Positions 17,601 through 25,732 of a stretch of DNA of 64,000 bases are shown one piece after another. The notes below the pieces were generated by a model, which saw only the letters and a program-made list of their open reading frames with translations, was not told the DNA's origin and did no database searches. The first letter of the stretch is position 1. Every line of letters begins with the position of its first letter. The stretch is from CBDDLD01 sp965230605 (GTDB lineage: Bacteria > Bacteroidota > Bacteroidia > Flavobacteriales > Flavobacteriaceae), in contig CBDDLD010000004.1 of the NCBI GenBank assembly GCA_965230605.1, positions 2,976,001-3,040,000 on the forward strand, in the 5' to 3' direction. A program made the translations under genes and the position numbers.

Positions 17601-18210
17601 GTCTAAGCCTGGAATCATCATGTTGGCGATTTTCCTAAGTCTTATTGGAGTTTTTGGTGGTATTGTATCTACAGGAAGTGCATTCGTTATTATGATGACC
17701 ATGATGGGAATTATCTCATTAGCTGGTATCGTAGTTAATAACGGTGTGGTTCTCTTAGACTATACACAGTTATTGATCGATAGAAAAAAGGTTGAAAAGG
17801 ACCTGGACGATAAAGATTATTTAGAACGAGAAGATCTTGTTGAAGCTATTGTTAAAGGTGGTAAAGCGCGTTTACGTCCTGTACTATTAACAGCAATTAC
17901 AACTATTCTTGGGTTAATCCCATTAGCCACAGGTTTGAATATTAACTTCTTCACTTTATTCCAAGATTTTAATCCAAACATTTATTTTGGAGGAGATAAT
18001 GTAATTTTCTGGGGACCATTGGCATGGACCGTAATTTATGGCCTCTTTGTAGCAACCTTCTTAACACTTATCGTAGTTCCTATATTATTCTACTTAGTGA
18101 CACGATTTAAAATGTGGTTGCGTAAAGTATTAAAGTCAGAAGCAAAACCGGAAACAGATATTGTGCTTCCGGATAACGAATCTTTAGTTCTCAATACTAA
18201 AGTTGATTAG
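14665..18210 (+). CDS. RND-family efflux permease (AcrB/MexF-like)
   Basis: 1181 residues, somewhat longer than AcrB because of an insert and extra helix near residues 515-550 and a C-terminal tail. Twelve membrane segments in two halves, with family motifs such as GLIMGLGMLVDNGIVVVENV (which contains the membrane Asp) and GKARLRPVLLTAITTILGLI. The periplasmic porter domains are present. It exports drugs or endogenous compounds by proton antiport. It is the last gene of the tetR-tolC-MFP-RND operon and is followed by a terminator at 18221. Substrate unknown. Confidence 0.93.
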   Translation: MTKKEQKEKKVNKEFPLSSWAIGNKTTMYVLIAVILFLGASAFRSMPRENFPEVKETKIYISSVFPGNTAEDIEKLITDPLEDKLKTVSNVVEVTSTSQEDYSIIIIEFDENITVEAAKQKVKDEVDSETSSEDWPTFNGAKVEPNVFSLSLSEEMPILNINISGDYPVDKLKAYGEYLEDEIESLLEIKQVDIRGAQDKEVEVAVDIYKMMAAQVSFDDIINAVNRENTTVSAGNLITSGQRRTIRVIGEIDKPSQLENFVVKSENGNSVYLRDIAVVTFKDEDKTTYAREFGHPVVMLDVKKRAGMNMVEATDKIKVILDDAIENVFPQDLEVTITNDQSSKTIGQVDDLVNNIIFGIILVVTVLMFFLGFKNALFVGFAIPMSMFMSLMILNMLGYTMNTMILFGLIMGLGMLVDNGIVVVENVYRLMDEGMPRLEAAKKGIGEIAFPIIISTLTTVAAFVPLGLWPGVMGQFMIYFPVTLSVVLGSSLFVAIFFNSVLVSQFMSTEDKEMPIKRIIIISSIVAGIGVLIMLFGGPYRALGTLMIFTAVMLWVYRLFLRRWANWFQNRILPRWERFYEKLLRSALRGRKPIFISVGTVILLFIAFMGFGASVGSQRTKVEFFPDNTPNQIIVYIEYPEGTDIEKTNTITEDIENRVYAIIQDEAYKNGDFNFLTESAVSQVGEGAGNPQTDGGSSAEMPHRGKITATMREYKFREGADSNDLLKKVQESLKDIYPGVAISVEKDAVGPPAGYPINIELEGDDYSQLIATAEKMRDFINTKNIQGIDELKIDVNKSKPSMAVKVDRKKAGELGISAGQVGQQLRNSIFGAKAGVYKDGGEDYDIYVRFNKDNRYNTSAIFNQRVTFRDQSSGQIKEIPVSAVANQNNASGFSAIKHRDVKRVVTVYSALAPGFTDAAAIVSKIENEMQTFTEKPDNVKVDYTGQIEEQDKQFRFLMGAFFTGLGLIFFILIFQFNSVSKPGIIMLAIFLSLIGVFGGIVSTGSAFVIMMTMMGIISLAGIVVNNGVVLLDYTQLLIDRKKVEKDLDDKDYLEREDLVEAIVKGGKARLRPVLLTAITTILGLIPLATGLNINFFTLFQDFNPNIYFGGDNVIFWGPLAWTVIYGLFVATFLTLIVVPILFYLVTRFKMWLRKVLKSEAKPETDIVLPDNESLVLNTKVD

Positions 18211-18220
18211 TAGCGGTAAG

Positions 18221-18245
18221 AGCCTCAACAATTGTTGGGGCTTTT
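18221..18245 (+). terminator. Terminator of the RND operon
   Basis: Hairpin AGCCTCAAC / GTTGGGGCT with loop AATT, followed by TTTT. Confidence 0.7.
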
Positions 18246-18325
18246 ACTATAATAGTCCATAAACTTCATTAAATTTGCCCACTATTTAAAACCGTTGCAA
18301 AAGCATCGATTATTTTAGGAAGATT

Positions 18326-20080
18326 ATGTACAGAAGTCACAACTGTGGAGAATTAAGAGCTTCACACATCAACACAGAGGTTACATTAGCGGGATGGGTA
18401 CAAAAGTCTCGTGATAAAGGATTTATGATATGGGTAGATCTAAGAGATCGTTATGGAATCACCCAGCTTATTTTTGATGAAGAGCGTACAGATAAAGCCT
18501 TAATGAAGCAAGCTCAAAAGTTAGGACGTGAATTTGTAATTCAGGTCAAAGGGACAGTTATTGAACGTGCTTCAAAGAATCCTAATATTCCTACTGGTGA
18601 CATAGAGATTTTGGTCTCTGAGCTTCACATACTTAACGAAGCTATTGTTCCTCCTTTCACTATTGAAGACGAAACTGATGGTGGTGAAGAACTTCGTATG
18701 CAATACCGTTACTTAGACATACGTCGTAATCCTGTGAAGGAAAGTTTGATTTTTAGACACAAGGTTACACAAGCTGTTAGAAATTATTTATCTGCCCAAG
18801 ATTTTGTAGAGGTAGAAACACCATATCTTATTAAATCTACACCTGAAGGTGCTAGAGATTTTGTAGTCCCTTCTAGAATGAATGAAGGACAGTTTTATGC
18901 ATTACCACAATCGCCTCAAACGTTTAAGCAACTGCTTATGGTAGGTGGTATGGATAAGTACTTTCAAATTGTGAAATGCTTTAGAGACGAAGATTTACGT
19001 GCTGACAGACAACCAGAATTCACTCAGATTGATTGTGAGATGGCTTTTGTTGAGCAAGAAGATATTTTAAATACATTCGAAGGTTTAACACGTTATCTTT
19101 TAAAAACCATCAATGGTGTTGAAATCGGTAAGTTCCCTAGAATGACTTTCGATGAGGCTATGAAGCGTTACGGTAATGATAAGCCGGATATCCGATTTGG
19201 AATGGAGTTTGGCGAGCTTAATGAAGTCGCTCAACATAAAGATTTTAATGTCTTCAACTCAGCAGAGCTGGTTGTAGGTATTGCCGTTCCGGGAGGAAAT
19301 AGTTATACGCGAAAAGAGATAGACAAACTCATCGATTGGGTTAAGCGCCCACAGGTTGGAGCACTAGGCATGGTGTACTGTCGTTGTAATGATGATGGCT
19401 CATATAAATCGTCTGTAGATAAATTTTACAACCAAGAAGACTTGGCAAAATGGGCTGAAGTTACTGGTGCTAAAGCTGGAGATCTTATTTGCGTACTGTC
19501 TGGTAAAACCAATACCGTTAGGGCACAATTGAGTGCTCTACGTATGGAGCTTGCGGAGCGATTAGGGCTTAGAAATCCTGAAGAATTTGCACCGCTATGG
19601 GTAGTTGATTTTCCGTTATTAGAATGGGATGAGGAGACAGAGCGTTATCATGCGATGCACCATCCATTTACTTCACCTAAACCGGGTCAATTAGAACTGC
19701 TTAATTCTGATCCAGGAGCTGTTAAAGCAAACGCTTACGATTTAGTTCTTAACGGAAATGAAATAGGTGGTGGATCTATTCGTATTCACGATAAACAAAC
19801 GCAAGCTACGATGTTTGATCATTTAGGGTTTACTAAAGATGAAGCTAAAGCGCAATTTGGATTCTTAATGAATGCCTTTGAATATGGAGCTCCACCTCAT
19901 GGAGGTATTGCTTTCGGTTTAGATAGACTGGTAGCCATACTTGGAGGCCAGGAAACTATACGCGATTTCATCGCCTTCCCTAAAAATAACTCAGGACGTG
20001 ATGTGATGATTGATGCTCCTGCTCCAATAGATAATGAGCAGCTTCAAGAATTGAATTTGAAATTAAACCTAAACTCATAA
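18326..20080 (+). CDS. aspS: Aspartyl-tRNA synthetase
   Basis: 584 residues, the length of bacterial-type AspRS with an inserted GAD domain. The N-terminal OB fold (HINTEVTLAGWVQKSRDKGF) binds the anticodon. Class II motifs are seen as FVEVETPYLIKSTPEGARDF (motif 2 region), CFRDEDLRADRQPEFTQID, and motif 3 GGIAFGLDRLVAIL. It charges tRNA-Asp. A TAAATTTG element lies about 50 bp upstream. It is transcribed alone and ends at a terminator at 20085. Confidence 0.96.
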   Translation: MYRSHNCGELRASHINTEVTLAGWVQKSRDKGFMIWVDLRDRYGITQLIFDEERTDKALMKQAQKLGREFVIQVKGTVIERASKNPNIPTGDIEILVSELHILNEAIVPPFTIEDETDGGEELRMQYRYLDIRRNPVKESLIFRHKVTQAVRNYLSAQDFVEVETPYLIKSTPEGARDFVVPSRMNEGQFYALPQSPQTFKQLLMVGGMDKYFQIVKCFRDEDLRADRQPEFTQIDCEMAFVEQEDILNTFEGLTRYLLKTINGVEIGKFPRMTFDEAMKRYGNDKPDIRFGMEFGELNEVAQHKDFNVFNSAELVVGIAVPGGNSYTRKEIDKLIDWVKRPQVGALGMVYCRCNDDGSYKSSVDKFYNQEDLAKWAEVTGAKAGDLICVLSGKTNTVRAQLSALRMELAERLGLRNPEEFAPLWVVDFPLLEWDEETERYHAMHHPFTSPKPGQLELLNSDPGAVKANAYDLVLNGNEIGGGSIRIHDKQTQATMFDHLGFTKDEAKAQFGFLMNAFEYGAPPHGGIAFGLDRLVAILGGQETIRDFIAFPKNNSGRDVMIDAPAPIDNEQLQELNLKLNLNS

Positions 20081-20084
20081 ATTT

Positions 20085-20111
20085 AAAATCCTGCTCATTG
20101 CAGGATTTTTT
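20085..20111 (+). terminator. Terminator of aspS
   Basis: Hairpin AAAATCCTGC / GCAGGATTTT followed by a T-run. Confidence 0.85.
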
Positions 20112-20125
20112 ATTAGCTTTAAATC

Positions 20126-21904
20126 ATGGCTAAACCAACCTTTTTAAAGCGCATCCTTATTTGGAAGTATAAATACATCTCGCAAAGGAACTTTATTCTT
20201 CTTTTGAGTATTATTATCGGACTGCTTTCCGGTTTAGTTTCTGTATTCATAAAAAATATCACTTTTGCCATTCAATCTTTACTTGAAAAAGGAATAGTAT
20301 TTTCAGAAAACCAATTGTATTTCATTTTACCTGTTCTTGGGCTTTTATTAGTCTATCTTTTTGTAAAATATGTATCTAAGAAACCTATTAGACATGCCAT
20401 TCCTTCTATTCTATTTTCATTATCCAAAAAAGATGGTATTCTCAGTAGACGAAAGATCTATCTCCCTTTAATTACAGCACCTCTAACTGTTGGTTTTGGT
20501 GGTTCTGTCGGATTACTGGGACCAGCCATTGCATCAGCCTCTGCAGTGAGTTCAAATATTGGGCGTCTATTACATATAGATCGTAAAAAACGAAGTTTAC
20601 TTATTGGTTGTGCGGCAGCAGGTGCTATAGCTTCTATATTTAAATCTCCAATTGCAGCCATCATTTTTGCTATTGAAGTTTTTAGTTTAGACCTAACGTT
20701 TATATCCCTTCTACCTTTATTAATTGCATCAGTGTCTTCGGTTATTACATCTTACTTCTTTCTTGGTGATGATGTCTTATTTGACTTTAATGTTTCTGAC
20801 AAGTTTGTCATCAAAGACACCTTATTTTTTATCATACTTGGTGTAGGAACTGGGATTGCTTCTGTGTATTTCTCTAAAATGTATTTCGGCATAACTTCCA
20901 TATTCAACAAATTAAAATCCGCAAGGCATCGGCTAATTATTGGAGGACTAGCCATAGGAGTGATGTTGTTTTTTATTCCACCACTGTATGGGGAAGGTTT
21001 TGGATTCATTAATGACCTAATGTTAGGAAATGATATTGAAGCTTTGGGAAACACTCCTTTTAATGAGCATTTAGATAATATATGGGTGGTTATAGTACTC
21101 TTATTTGGAATTACCATATTTAAAGCGATTGCCATGACAACTACCTTCTCAGCTGGAGGAAGTGGAGGGATTATTATCCCTACCATGGTCATGGGAAGTG
21201 CCTTAGGGAATGTAGTGGCAAAGGTCATTAATAACATAGGTTTTGGCTTTAATGTGTCTGAGGCTAATTTCACTCTAGTTGGTATGGCCGGATTAATTGC
21301 CGGAGTATTGCATGCGCCACTGACTGCTATTTTCTTGATTGCTGAAATTACCGGGGGCTATGAGTTGTTTGTGCCTTTAATGATTACAGCTTCAATGTCT
21401 TTTATCATTAATAAAAATACTACAGACCATACCATTTATACCAAAGAACTCGCTGAGCAGGGTGCGCTTCTTACTCAGAATAAAGATAAAACTGTGCTCA
21501 CTTTAATGAAACTTGATTCGGTTATAGAGCAAAACTTCATCAAGCTACATCCAGACATGTCATTAGGTGATATGCTTATGAAGGGAGTAGCAAAATCTAA
21601 TCGCAATCTCTTCCCGGTAACTGATGATGACAACATGTTTATAGGAATCATTCTTTTAGACAGTATAAGAACCGTGATGTTTGATCAGTCGCTATATGAC
21701 TCTACTACAGTAGATACCTTTATGCAACAACCACCGGATTGTATTATTTACGAAAGTGATTCCATGGAAAAAGTGATGAAAAAATTTCAAGACTCTGGTG
21801 CTTGGAATTTACCTGTGATTAAGGACAACAAGTATCATGGATTCATTTCTAAATCAAAATTATTAACGGCATACAGAAGAGAATTGATTAATTTTACGTC
21901 CTAA
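20126..21904 (+). CDS. ClC-type chloride channel/transporter with C-terminal CBS pair
   Basis: 592 residues: a ClC membrane core (about 20-430) followed by two CBS domains (about 455-585) that may bind nucleotides and gate transport. The third selectivity motif GSGGIIIPTMVMGSALG is normal. The other two are atypical: the site of GSGIP reads RHAIP, and the site of GREGP reads GLLGP, so the external gating glutamate is replaced by leucine. It therefore belongs to a divergent ClC subfamily whose ion and mechanism cannot be read from sequence. A small membrane protein gene follows after 10 bp. Confidence 0.88.
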   Translation: MAKPTFLKRILIWKYKYISQRNFILLLSIIIGLLSGLVSVFIKNITFAIQSLLEKGIVFSENQLYFILPVLGLLLVYLFVKYVSKKPIRHAIPSILFSLSKKDGILSRRKIYLPLITAPLTVGFGGSVGLLGPAIASASAVSSNIGRLLHIDRKKRSLLIGCAAAGAIASIFKSPIAAIIFAIEVFSLDLTFISLLPLLIASVSSVITSYFFLGDDVLFDFNVSDKFVIKDTLFFIILGVGTGIASVYFSKMYFGITSIFNKLKSARHRLIIGGLAIGVMLFFIPPLYGEGFGFINDLMLGNDIEALGNTPFNEHLDNIWVVIVLLFGITIFKAIAMTTTFSAGGSGGIIIPTMVMGSALGNVVAKVINNIGFGFNVSEANFTLVGMAGLIAGVLHAPLTAIFLIAEITGGYELFVPLMITASMSFIINKNTTDHTIYTKELAEQGALLTQNKDKTVLTLMKLDSVIEQNFIKLHPDMSLGDMLMKGVAKSNRNLFPVTDDDNMFIGIILLDSIRTVMFDQSLYDSTTVDTFMQQPPDCIIYESDSMEKVMKKFQDSGAWNLPVIKDNKYHGFISKSKLLTAYRRELINFTS

Positions 21905-21914
21905 AATTATCTTC

Positions 21915-22151
21915 ATGAAGATTGTAATTTGGACTGCCTTAATTCTTTCTTTAGCTAGTATTCTTATTGGCTATTTATTTGATTTACCCTATTCTCAAAA
22001 GCTGATTGGCTCCGGTGTTGTAGGACTTTTCCTGGTTGTTTTTCCATTATTTTCATACCATAGATGGAAAAATAGAAGTTTAAAAGACTATATGCTAACT
22101 AAGGAAAACCTAGATAAGATGAGGGAAAATCAGAAAAACAAAAAATACTGA
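21915..22151 (+). CDS. Small two-helix membrane protein
   Basis: 78 residues with two predicted membrane segments (about 4-22 and 33-50), then a basic, charged C-terminal tail (KENLDKMRENQKNKKY) likely in the cytoplasm. It lies 10 bp after the ClC gene and is probably cotranscribed. No named family recognised; an accessory role for the channel is only a guess from position. Confidence 0.7.
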   Translation: MKIVIWTALILSLASILIGYLFDLPYSQKLIGSGVVGLFLVVFPLFSYHRWKNRSLKDYMLTKENLDKMRENQKNKKY

Positions 22152-22186
22152 GAATCAATATTTTAAAATAAAACAATTAATTAACC

Positions 22187-22214
22187 TTGGGCATTAATTT
22201 ATCTCCTACCTTTG
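22187..22214 (+). promoter_or_regulatory. Promoter of the cold-shock gene
   Basis: TTG (22187-22189), a 17-bp spacer, then TACCTTTG (22207-22214), a clear TTG/TAnnTTTG promoter. The predicted leader is about 20 nt. Confidence 0.65.
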
Positions 22215-22239
22215 CATTTTAATTTTTATTTTATTTATA

Positions 22240-22431
22240 ATGACTGGAACAGTTAAATTTTTTAATGATTCAAAAGGATTTGGATTCATTACCAACGAAG
22301 AAACAGGAAAAGACATTTTCGTACACGTATCTAATTTAAATGGTGTTGAGCTAAGAGAAGGAGACAAGGTAGAATACACCGAAGAAGAAGGAAGAAAAGG
22401 TATGGTTGCTGCAAATGTGCAAGTAATCTAA
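22240..22431 (+). CDS. cspA: Cold-shock domain protein (CspA family)
   Basis: 63 residues, a complete single cold-shock domain. RNP1 is KGFGFIT and RNP2 is DIFVHVS, the two nucleic-acid-binding motifs of the five-stranded OB fold. Such proteins act as RNA chaperones. It has its own promoter and terminator and so is monocistronic. The leader is short compared with the long 5' UTR of enterobacterial cold-inducible csp genes, so thermal control by leader structure is less likely here. Confidence 0.95.
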   Translation: MTGTVKFFNDSKGFGFITNEETGKDIFVHVSNLNGVELREGDKVEYTEEEGRKGMVAANVQVI

Positions 22432-22452
22432 GACATATATCTTAATGGTTTC

Positions 22453-22482
22453 AACGCTCAGTAATTACTGAGCGTTTTTTTT
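22453..22482 (+). terminator. Terminator of the cold-shock gene
   Basis: Perfect hairpin AACGCTCAGT / ACTGAGCGTT followed by T8. Confidence 0.9.
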
Positions 22483-22486
22483 GCGC

Positions 22487-22936
22487 TTAATTTAAATTTC
22501 GTTTTTCTATAAAGAATCGTTTCAATAGTTGTGATGCTTCTTCTTCAAGTACTCCACTGACAACTTTGGTCTTAGGGTGTAATTGTACACCTGTTTTGCT
22601 ATAGCCTCTATGATCATCTTTCGCAGCATAAACAATCTTAGATATCTGACTCCAATACAAGGCACCGGCACACATCTGACATGGCTCTAATGTGACATAT
22701 AGTGTACAACCCGTTAAATATTTTCCTCCAATCGCATTAGCTGCAGAGGTAATGGCTTGCATCTCTGCATGGGCTGTGACATCGTTAAGTCGTTCTGTGA
22801 GATTATGCGCTCTTGCAATGATCTTATCATTAATGACGATGACTGCACCTACAGGAACTTCTCCTTTTTCAAAAGCGACTTCAGCTTCCTGAAGTGCTTT
22901 TTTCATAAAATAAGTGTCGTCAAAAGGCTTGATCAT
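22487..22936 (-). CDS. tadA: tRNA-specific adenosine deaminase
   Basis: 149 residues of the cytidine/deoxycytidylate deaminase fold. Zinc ligands and catalytic Glu are in TAHAEMQAI, and the Cys pair in EPCQMCAGAL. The NALGGKYLTGCTLYVTL-like region matches TadA, which converts A34 to inosine in tRNA-Arg(ACG). Related nucleoside/guanine deaminases share these motifs, so the specificity is probable rather than proven. Its promoter-like TATTTTTA lies 5 nt before the ATG, close to the leaderless arrangement seen for other genes here. Confidence 0.88.
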   Translation of the reverse strand: MIKPFDDTYFMKKALQEAEVAFEKGEVPVGAVIVINDKIIARAHNLTERLNDVTAHAEMQAITSAANAIGGKYLTGCTLYVTLEPCQMCAGALYWSQISKIVYAAKDDHRGYSKTGVQLHPKTKVVSGVLEEEASQLLKRFFIEKRNLN

Positions 22937-22978
22937 AAGACTAAAAATAAAAAATTGTTTTTAGTTACTTACCTCTTA

Positions 22979-25612
22979 TTAGTTTTTTATAAGCTTTTGA
23001 TTATAATCTATAGTATCGCCTTGAATGCTCAAAATGTAAATTCCAGATTGTAAATCTCCAATACTTAATTCGAGTTGACCATTTAATTGTCCATTGCGTT
23101 CTATAACTACTCTACCATTAAGATCGATAACAGATAGTTTTACATCTCCAAAGCTTTGAGTTGTTGTAATAAAAACTCTATCGTTAGAAGGGTTAGGGTA
23201 TACTGAAACATTACCATTATCAAAATCATCAACACTTAGGCTTGTACAGTTTGCAAGTGACGGATCTGTAGCCGGAGGCATAGTAAAACTCTCTATCTGA
23301 TCAGTTCTTGACGCAGTATCTCCTTGCGATGCATTAATTCCTAATCCTCTAGCCGTGAATATTTCCCATATCATACATTGGTCCGCCCCACCAGTGATAG
23401 CCATATCGGCAGCCAAAAGTGCATCTCTTCCATCTACAAAACCAGGGTTGCATGGTTGAAGTTTTAATCCTTCAATAACAAGACGCATTACTCTATTATT
23501 ACCACCATCACCCAAGAATAAGTCATCATCAAATCCGTACTTCTCCACATAGGCCCATGTTAAATCCCATAATACTGTAGCCCATACAAAACCTACACCG
23601 TGTGGTACACTCAATACTGCTTCATTATTAGTATCGGCATAAGTAAATCCATTTTCAGTGAACTCTGGACTATAGCGACTTGGTCGAATACCTTGTCCAT
23701 TAATATCTTGACCAATAGCAAATGTACCAATGCCTCTAGCATCTTCAGGAAGATCAGTAGACTTCATAGTAACCATAAGTCCAAACCAATCGGACCAGCC
23801 TTCACCCATTTGCTCAGCGTTGAATAGACATCCTGAATTTGCTGCCCCACCTGTTAAACGTGTAGAAATTCCATGACCATACTCATGCGCTATGATACCA
23901 TTATCAAAATCTCCATCTACTTGGAATGGACCATTATTTACTAAGGTTGCATTAATAGTTTCTCCATTAACTAGAGCAGAAATAATAGCTTCTCCATCTG
24001 CCTGATTGACCATCATTGATGGAATAGTTACTAATCCTCCAGCAGCACCTGCCCCCATAACTATTGGAGCATCTGGAACATTGTTTACTACAATTACTGC
24101 TATAGCACCTTCTTGTTCTGCACTAAATACTTTTACTCCAAATTCACACGATCCACGTCTTAAAACCACTATCTTACCATCGAGATTAGCACCATTAACT
24201 ATAGCATCACAGGCATCAAACGGATCTGCTGATGTCCCCGCATTATTATCTATTGCCAAGGCTAAATCAGCTGTAATTGGTGTTGTAGAAAGTGGGTCTC
24301 CAAACCCAGCTTGAACAGCCGAGTAATTACCAGCTAAAGATCCATTATTTATAGTGATAGGTTCCCCCGGAGGGCCCGACGCGGACCACAAGAACATAGT
24401 CATTACCGGGTTAAATCCATCTGGAGGCGTGCCAAAAGTGGCATTGTTTAAACCACTTCCATCTTGAGCATCAGCTAAGACGTAATCATCATCTATACCA
24501 CCATTTCCATAATTGTTTGCTTGAAAATTTCCACTTCTCTCATCAAACCCATGATGATACCATATATCATGCATCATATTATTTGTGTAGAATAAGTTTG
24601 TAATTGCAGCATTTTCATACCCTACAGGAGGTTGGTTAAAATCTAAGGTAAAGTCAAAGTTTAATGAAGGCGTCCCATTTGGTGAAAACCCATTGCCGTC
24701 ATTACCATTTCTGTCTTCTTGAGCTAAAACATTATTACCTCTGGTTATAAAATACTCTGCCCCAGCTATACCATTATCATCATGCCAGCCAAACGGTGAT
24801 GCAAATGTACTAGCAGGTTCAGATACTATCTGTCTTGGTCCGTGATTTGGGCTTTCTGTTGGTAACGCAAATACATTATAGTTAGAACCGTCTACCAATA
24901 CACTTGGAAAAAATGATTCTGCATATTTATGATTACCTTCATTACCATGATGATGATCTTTTTCAAAACTACAACTCAGTATATAATCGTCACTATTCAA
25001 AACTTCGTTGGTAACTGCATCCACTTTAACATTCCACCAGTGTTGTCTATCTTTTGTGTATATGGTCACATCCCAAACTAATTTTATAGCGTCTACTTCT
25101 TGGTAATACATTTTTTCTACTTTGATGTCTCGTGCAGAAATATTTCCATCAGAAAACCACTTTACAAAAGGTTCATCTTCTATCATCTCCATATTCTCTA
25201 TGGTCCCCATATTGTAATGCTGCGCTACTTTATGTATTGCATTTTCGGCGGTGTATGATGATGCTGTTGTATTTATTTTTTGATTAATGTTCTTGATAAA
25301 GCGATGCGAGTAATGAAACACTTTTCCGTCTCTTAAAGCTATCGTTGAAATGGCATTATGGATTTTTATACCCTGATAGGCTTGATTAAGGTAGATGTAC
25401 CTTAGGTCAGAGGCTTCAGAATAAAACTCATTAGTAATAATTAATGAATTGAAGTCATTTGAAACTATATCGTGTTTATCTTTTTCAGCTTCTAAATACG
25501 CTTTAATAGTATTTCCGTAAGGGGAATTTTGAAGATCTGTTTGGGCATTTAAATCAAAATCTGTTGTAGCAAAGCATGTCATAGCTACAAGCCATAGTAG
25601 TGTCTTTTTCAT
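22979..25612 (-). CDS. Secreted M36 (fungalysin) metalloprotease with type IX sorting domain
   Basis: 877 residues. A signal peptide is followed by an FTP/PepSY-like propeptide (about 30-200), then the catalytic domain. A PA domain is inserted at about 425-540 (VVLRRGSCEFGVKVFSAEQ). Zinc motif IIAHEYGHGISTRLTGG provides HExxH and the third ligand is in MGEGWSDWFGLM. The C-terminus (VSVYPNPSNDRVFITT to the final basic KLIKN) is a type A sorting domain for the type IX secretion system. It is probably exported to the surface or medium to degrade proteins. No partner genes adjoin it. Confidence 0.93.
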   Translation of the reverse strand: MKKTLLWLVAMTCFATTDFDLNAQTDLQNSPYGNTIKAYLEAEKDKHDIVSNDFNSLIITNEFYSEASDLRYIYLNQAYQGIKIHNAISTIALRDGKVFHYSHRFIKNINQKINTTASSYTAENAIHKVAQHYNMGTIENMEMIEDEPFVKWFSDGNISARDIKVEKMYYQEVDAIKLVWDVTIYTKDRQHWWNVKVDAVTNEVLNSDDYILSCSFEKDHHHGNEGNHKYAESFFPSVLVDGSNYNVFALPTESPNHGPRQIVSEPASTFASPFGWHDDNGIAGAEYFITRGNNVLAQEDRNGNDGNGFSPNGTPSLNFDFTLDFNQPPVGYENAAITNLFYTNNMMHDIWYHHGFDERSGNFQANNYGNGGIDDDYVLADAQDGSGLNNATFGTPPDGFNPVMTMFLWSASGPPGEPITINNGSLAGNYSAVQAGFGDPLSTTPITADLALAIDNNAGTSADPFDACDAIVNGANLDGKIVVLRRGSCEFGVKVFSAEQEGAIAVIVVNNVPDAPIVMGAGAAGGLVTIPSMMVNQADGEAIISALVNGETINATLVNNGPFQVDGDFDNGIIAHEYGHGISTRLTGGAANSGCLFNAEQMGEGWSDWFGLMVTMKSTDLPEDARGIGTFAIGQDINGQGIRPSRYSPEFTENGFTYADTNNEAVLSVPHGVGFVWATVLWDLTWAYVEKYGFDDDLFLGDGGNNRVMRLVIEGLKLQPCNPGFVDGRDALLAADMAITGGADQCMIWEIFTARGLGINASQGDTASRTDQIESFTMPPATDPSLANCTSLSVDDFDNGNVSVYPNPSNDRVFITTTQSFGDVKLSVIDLNGRVVIERNGQLNGQLELSIGDLQSGIYILSIQGDTIDYNQKLIKN

Positions 25613-25720
25613 AGTGCAATTCGAGTGTAGTTAGTGTCGTTAGTCTTTAATTAATGTAATTGCTTACATTTCATCAAAAATAAGGAAGCTTTAAACAAAT
25701 AAAAAATCTTCTATTTATCG

Positions 25721-25728
25721 TAGCTTTG
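25721..25728 (+). promoter_or_regulatory. -7 promoter element for dxs (leaderless geometry)
   Basis: TAGCTTTG, then CTCT, then the dxs ATG at 25733. The TAnnTTTG-N4-ATG arrangement predicts a leaderless mRNA. Confidence 0.6.
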
Positions 25729-25732
25729 CTCT

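Noticed and set aside
15705..17702. Several minus-strand ORFs inside the RND permease
   Set aside because: All are shadows of a highly conserved plus-strand gene.
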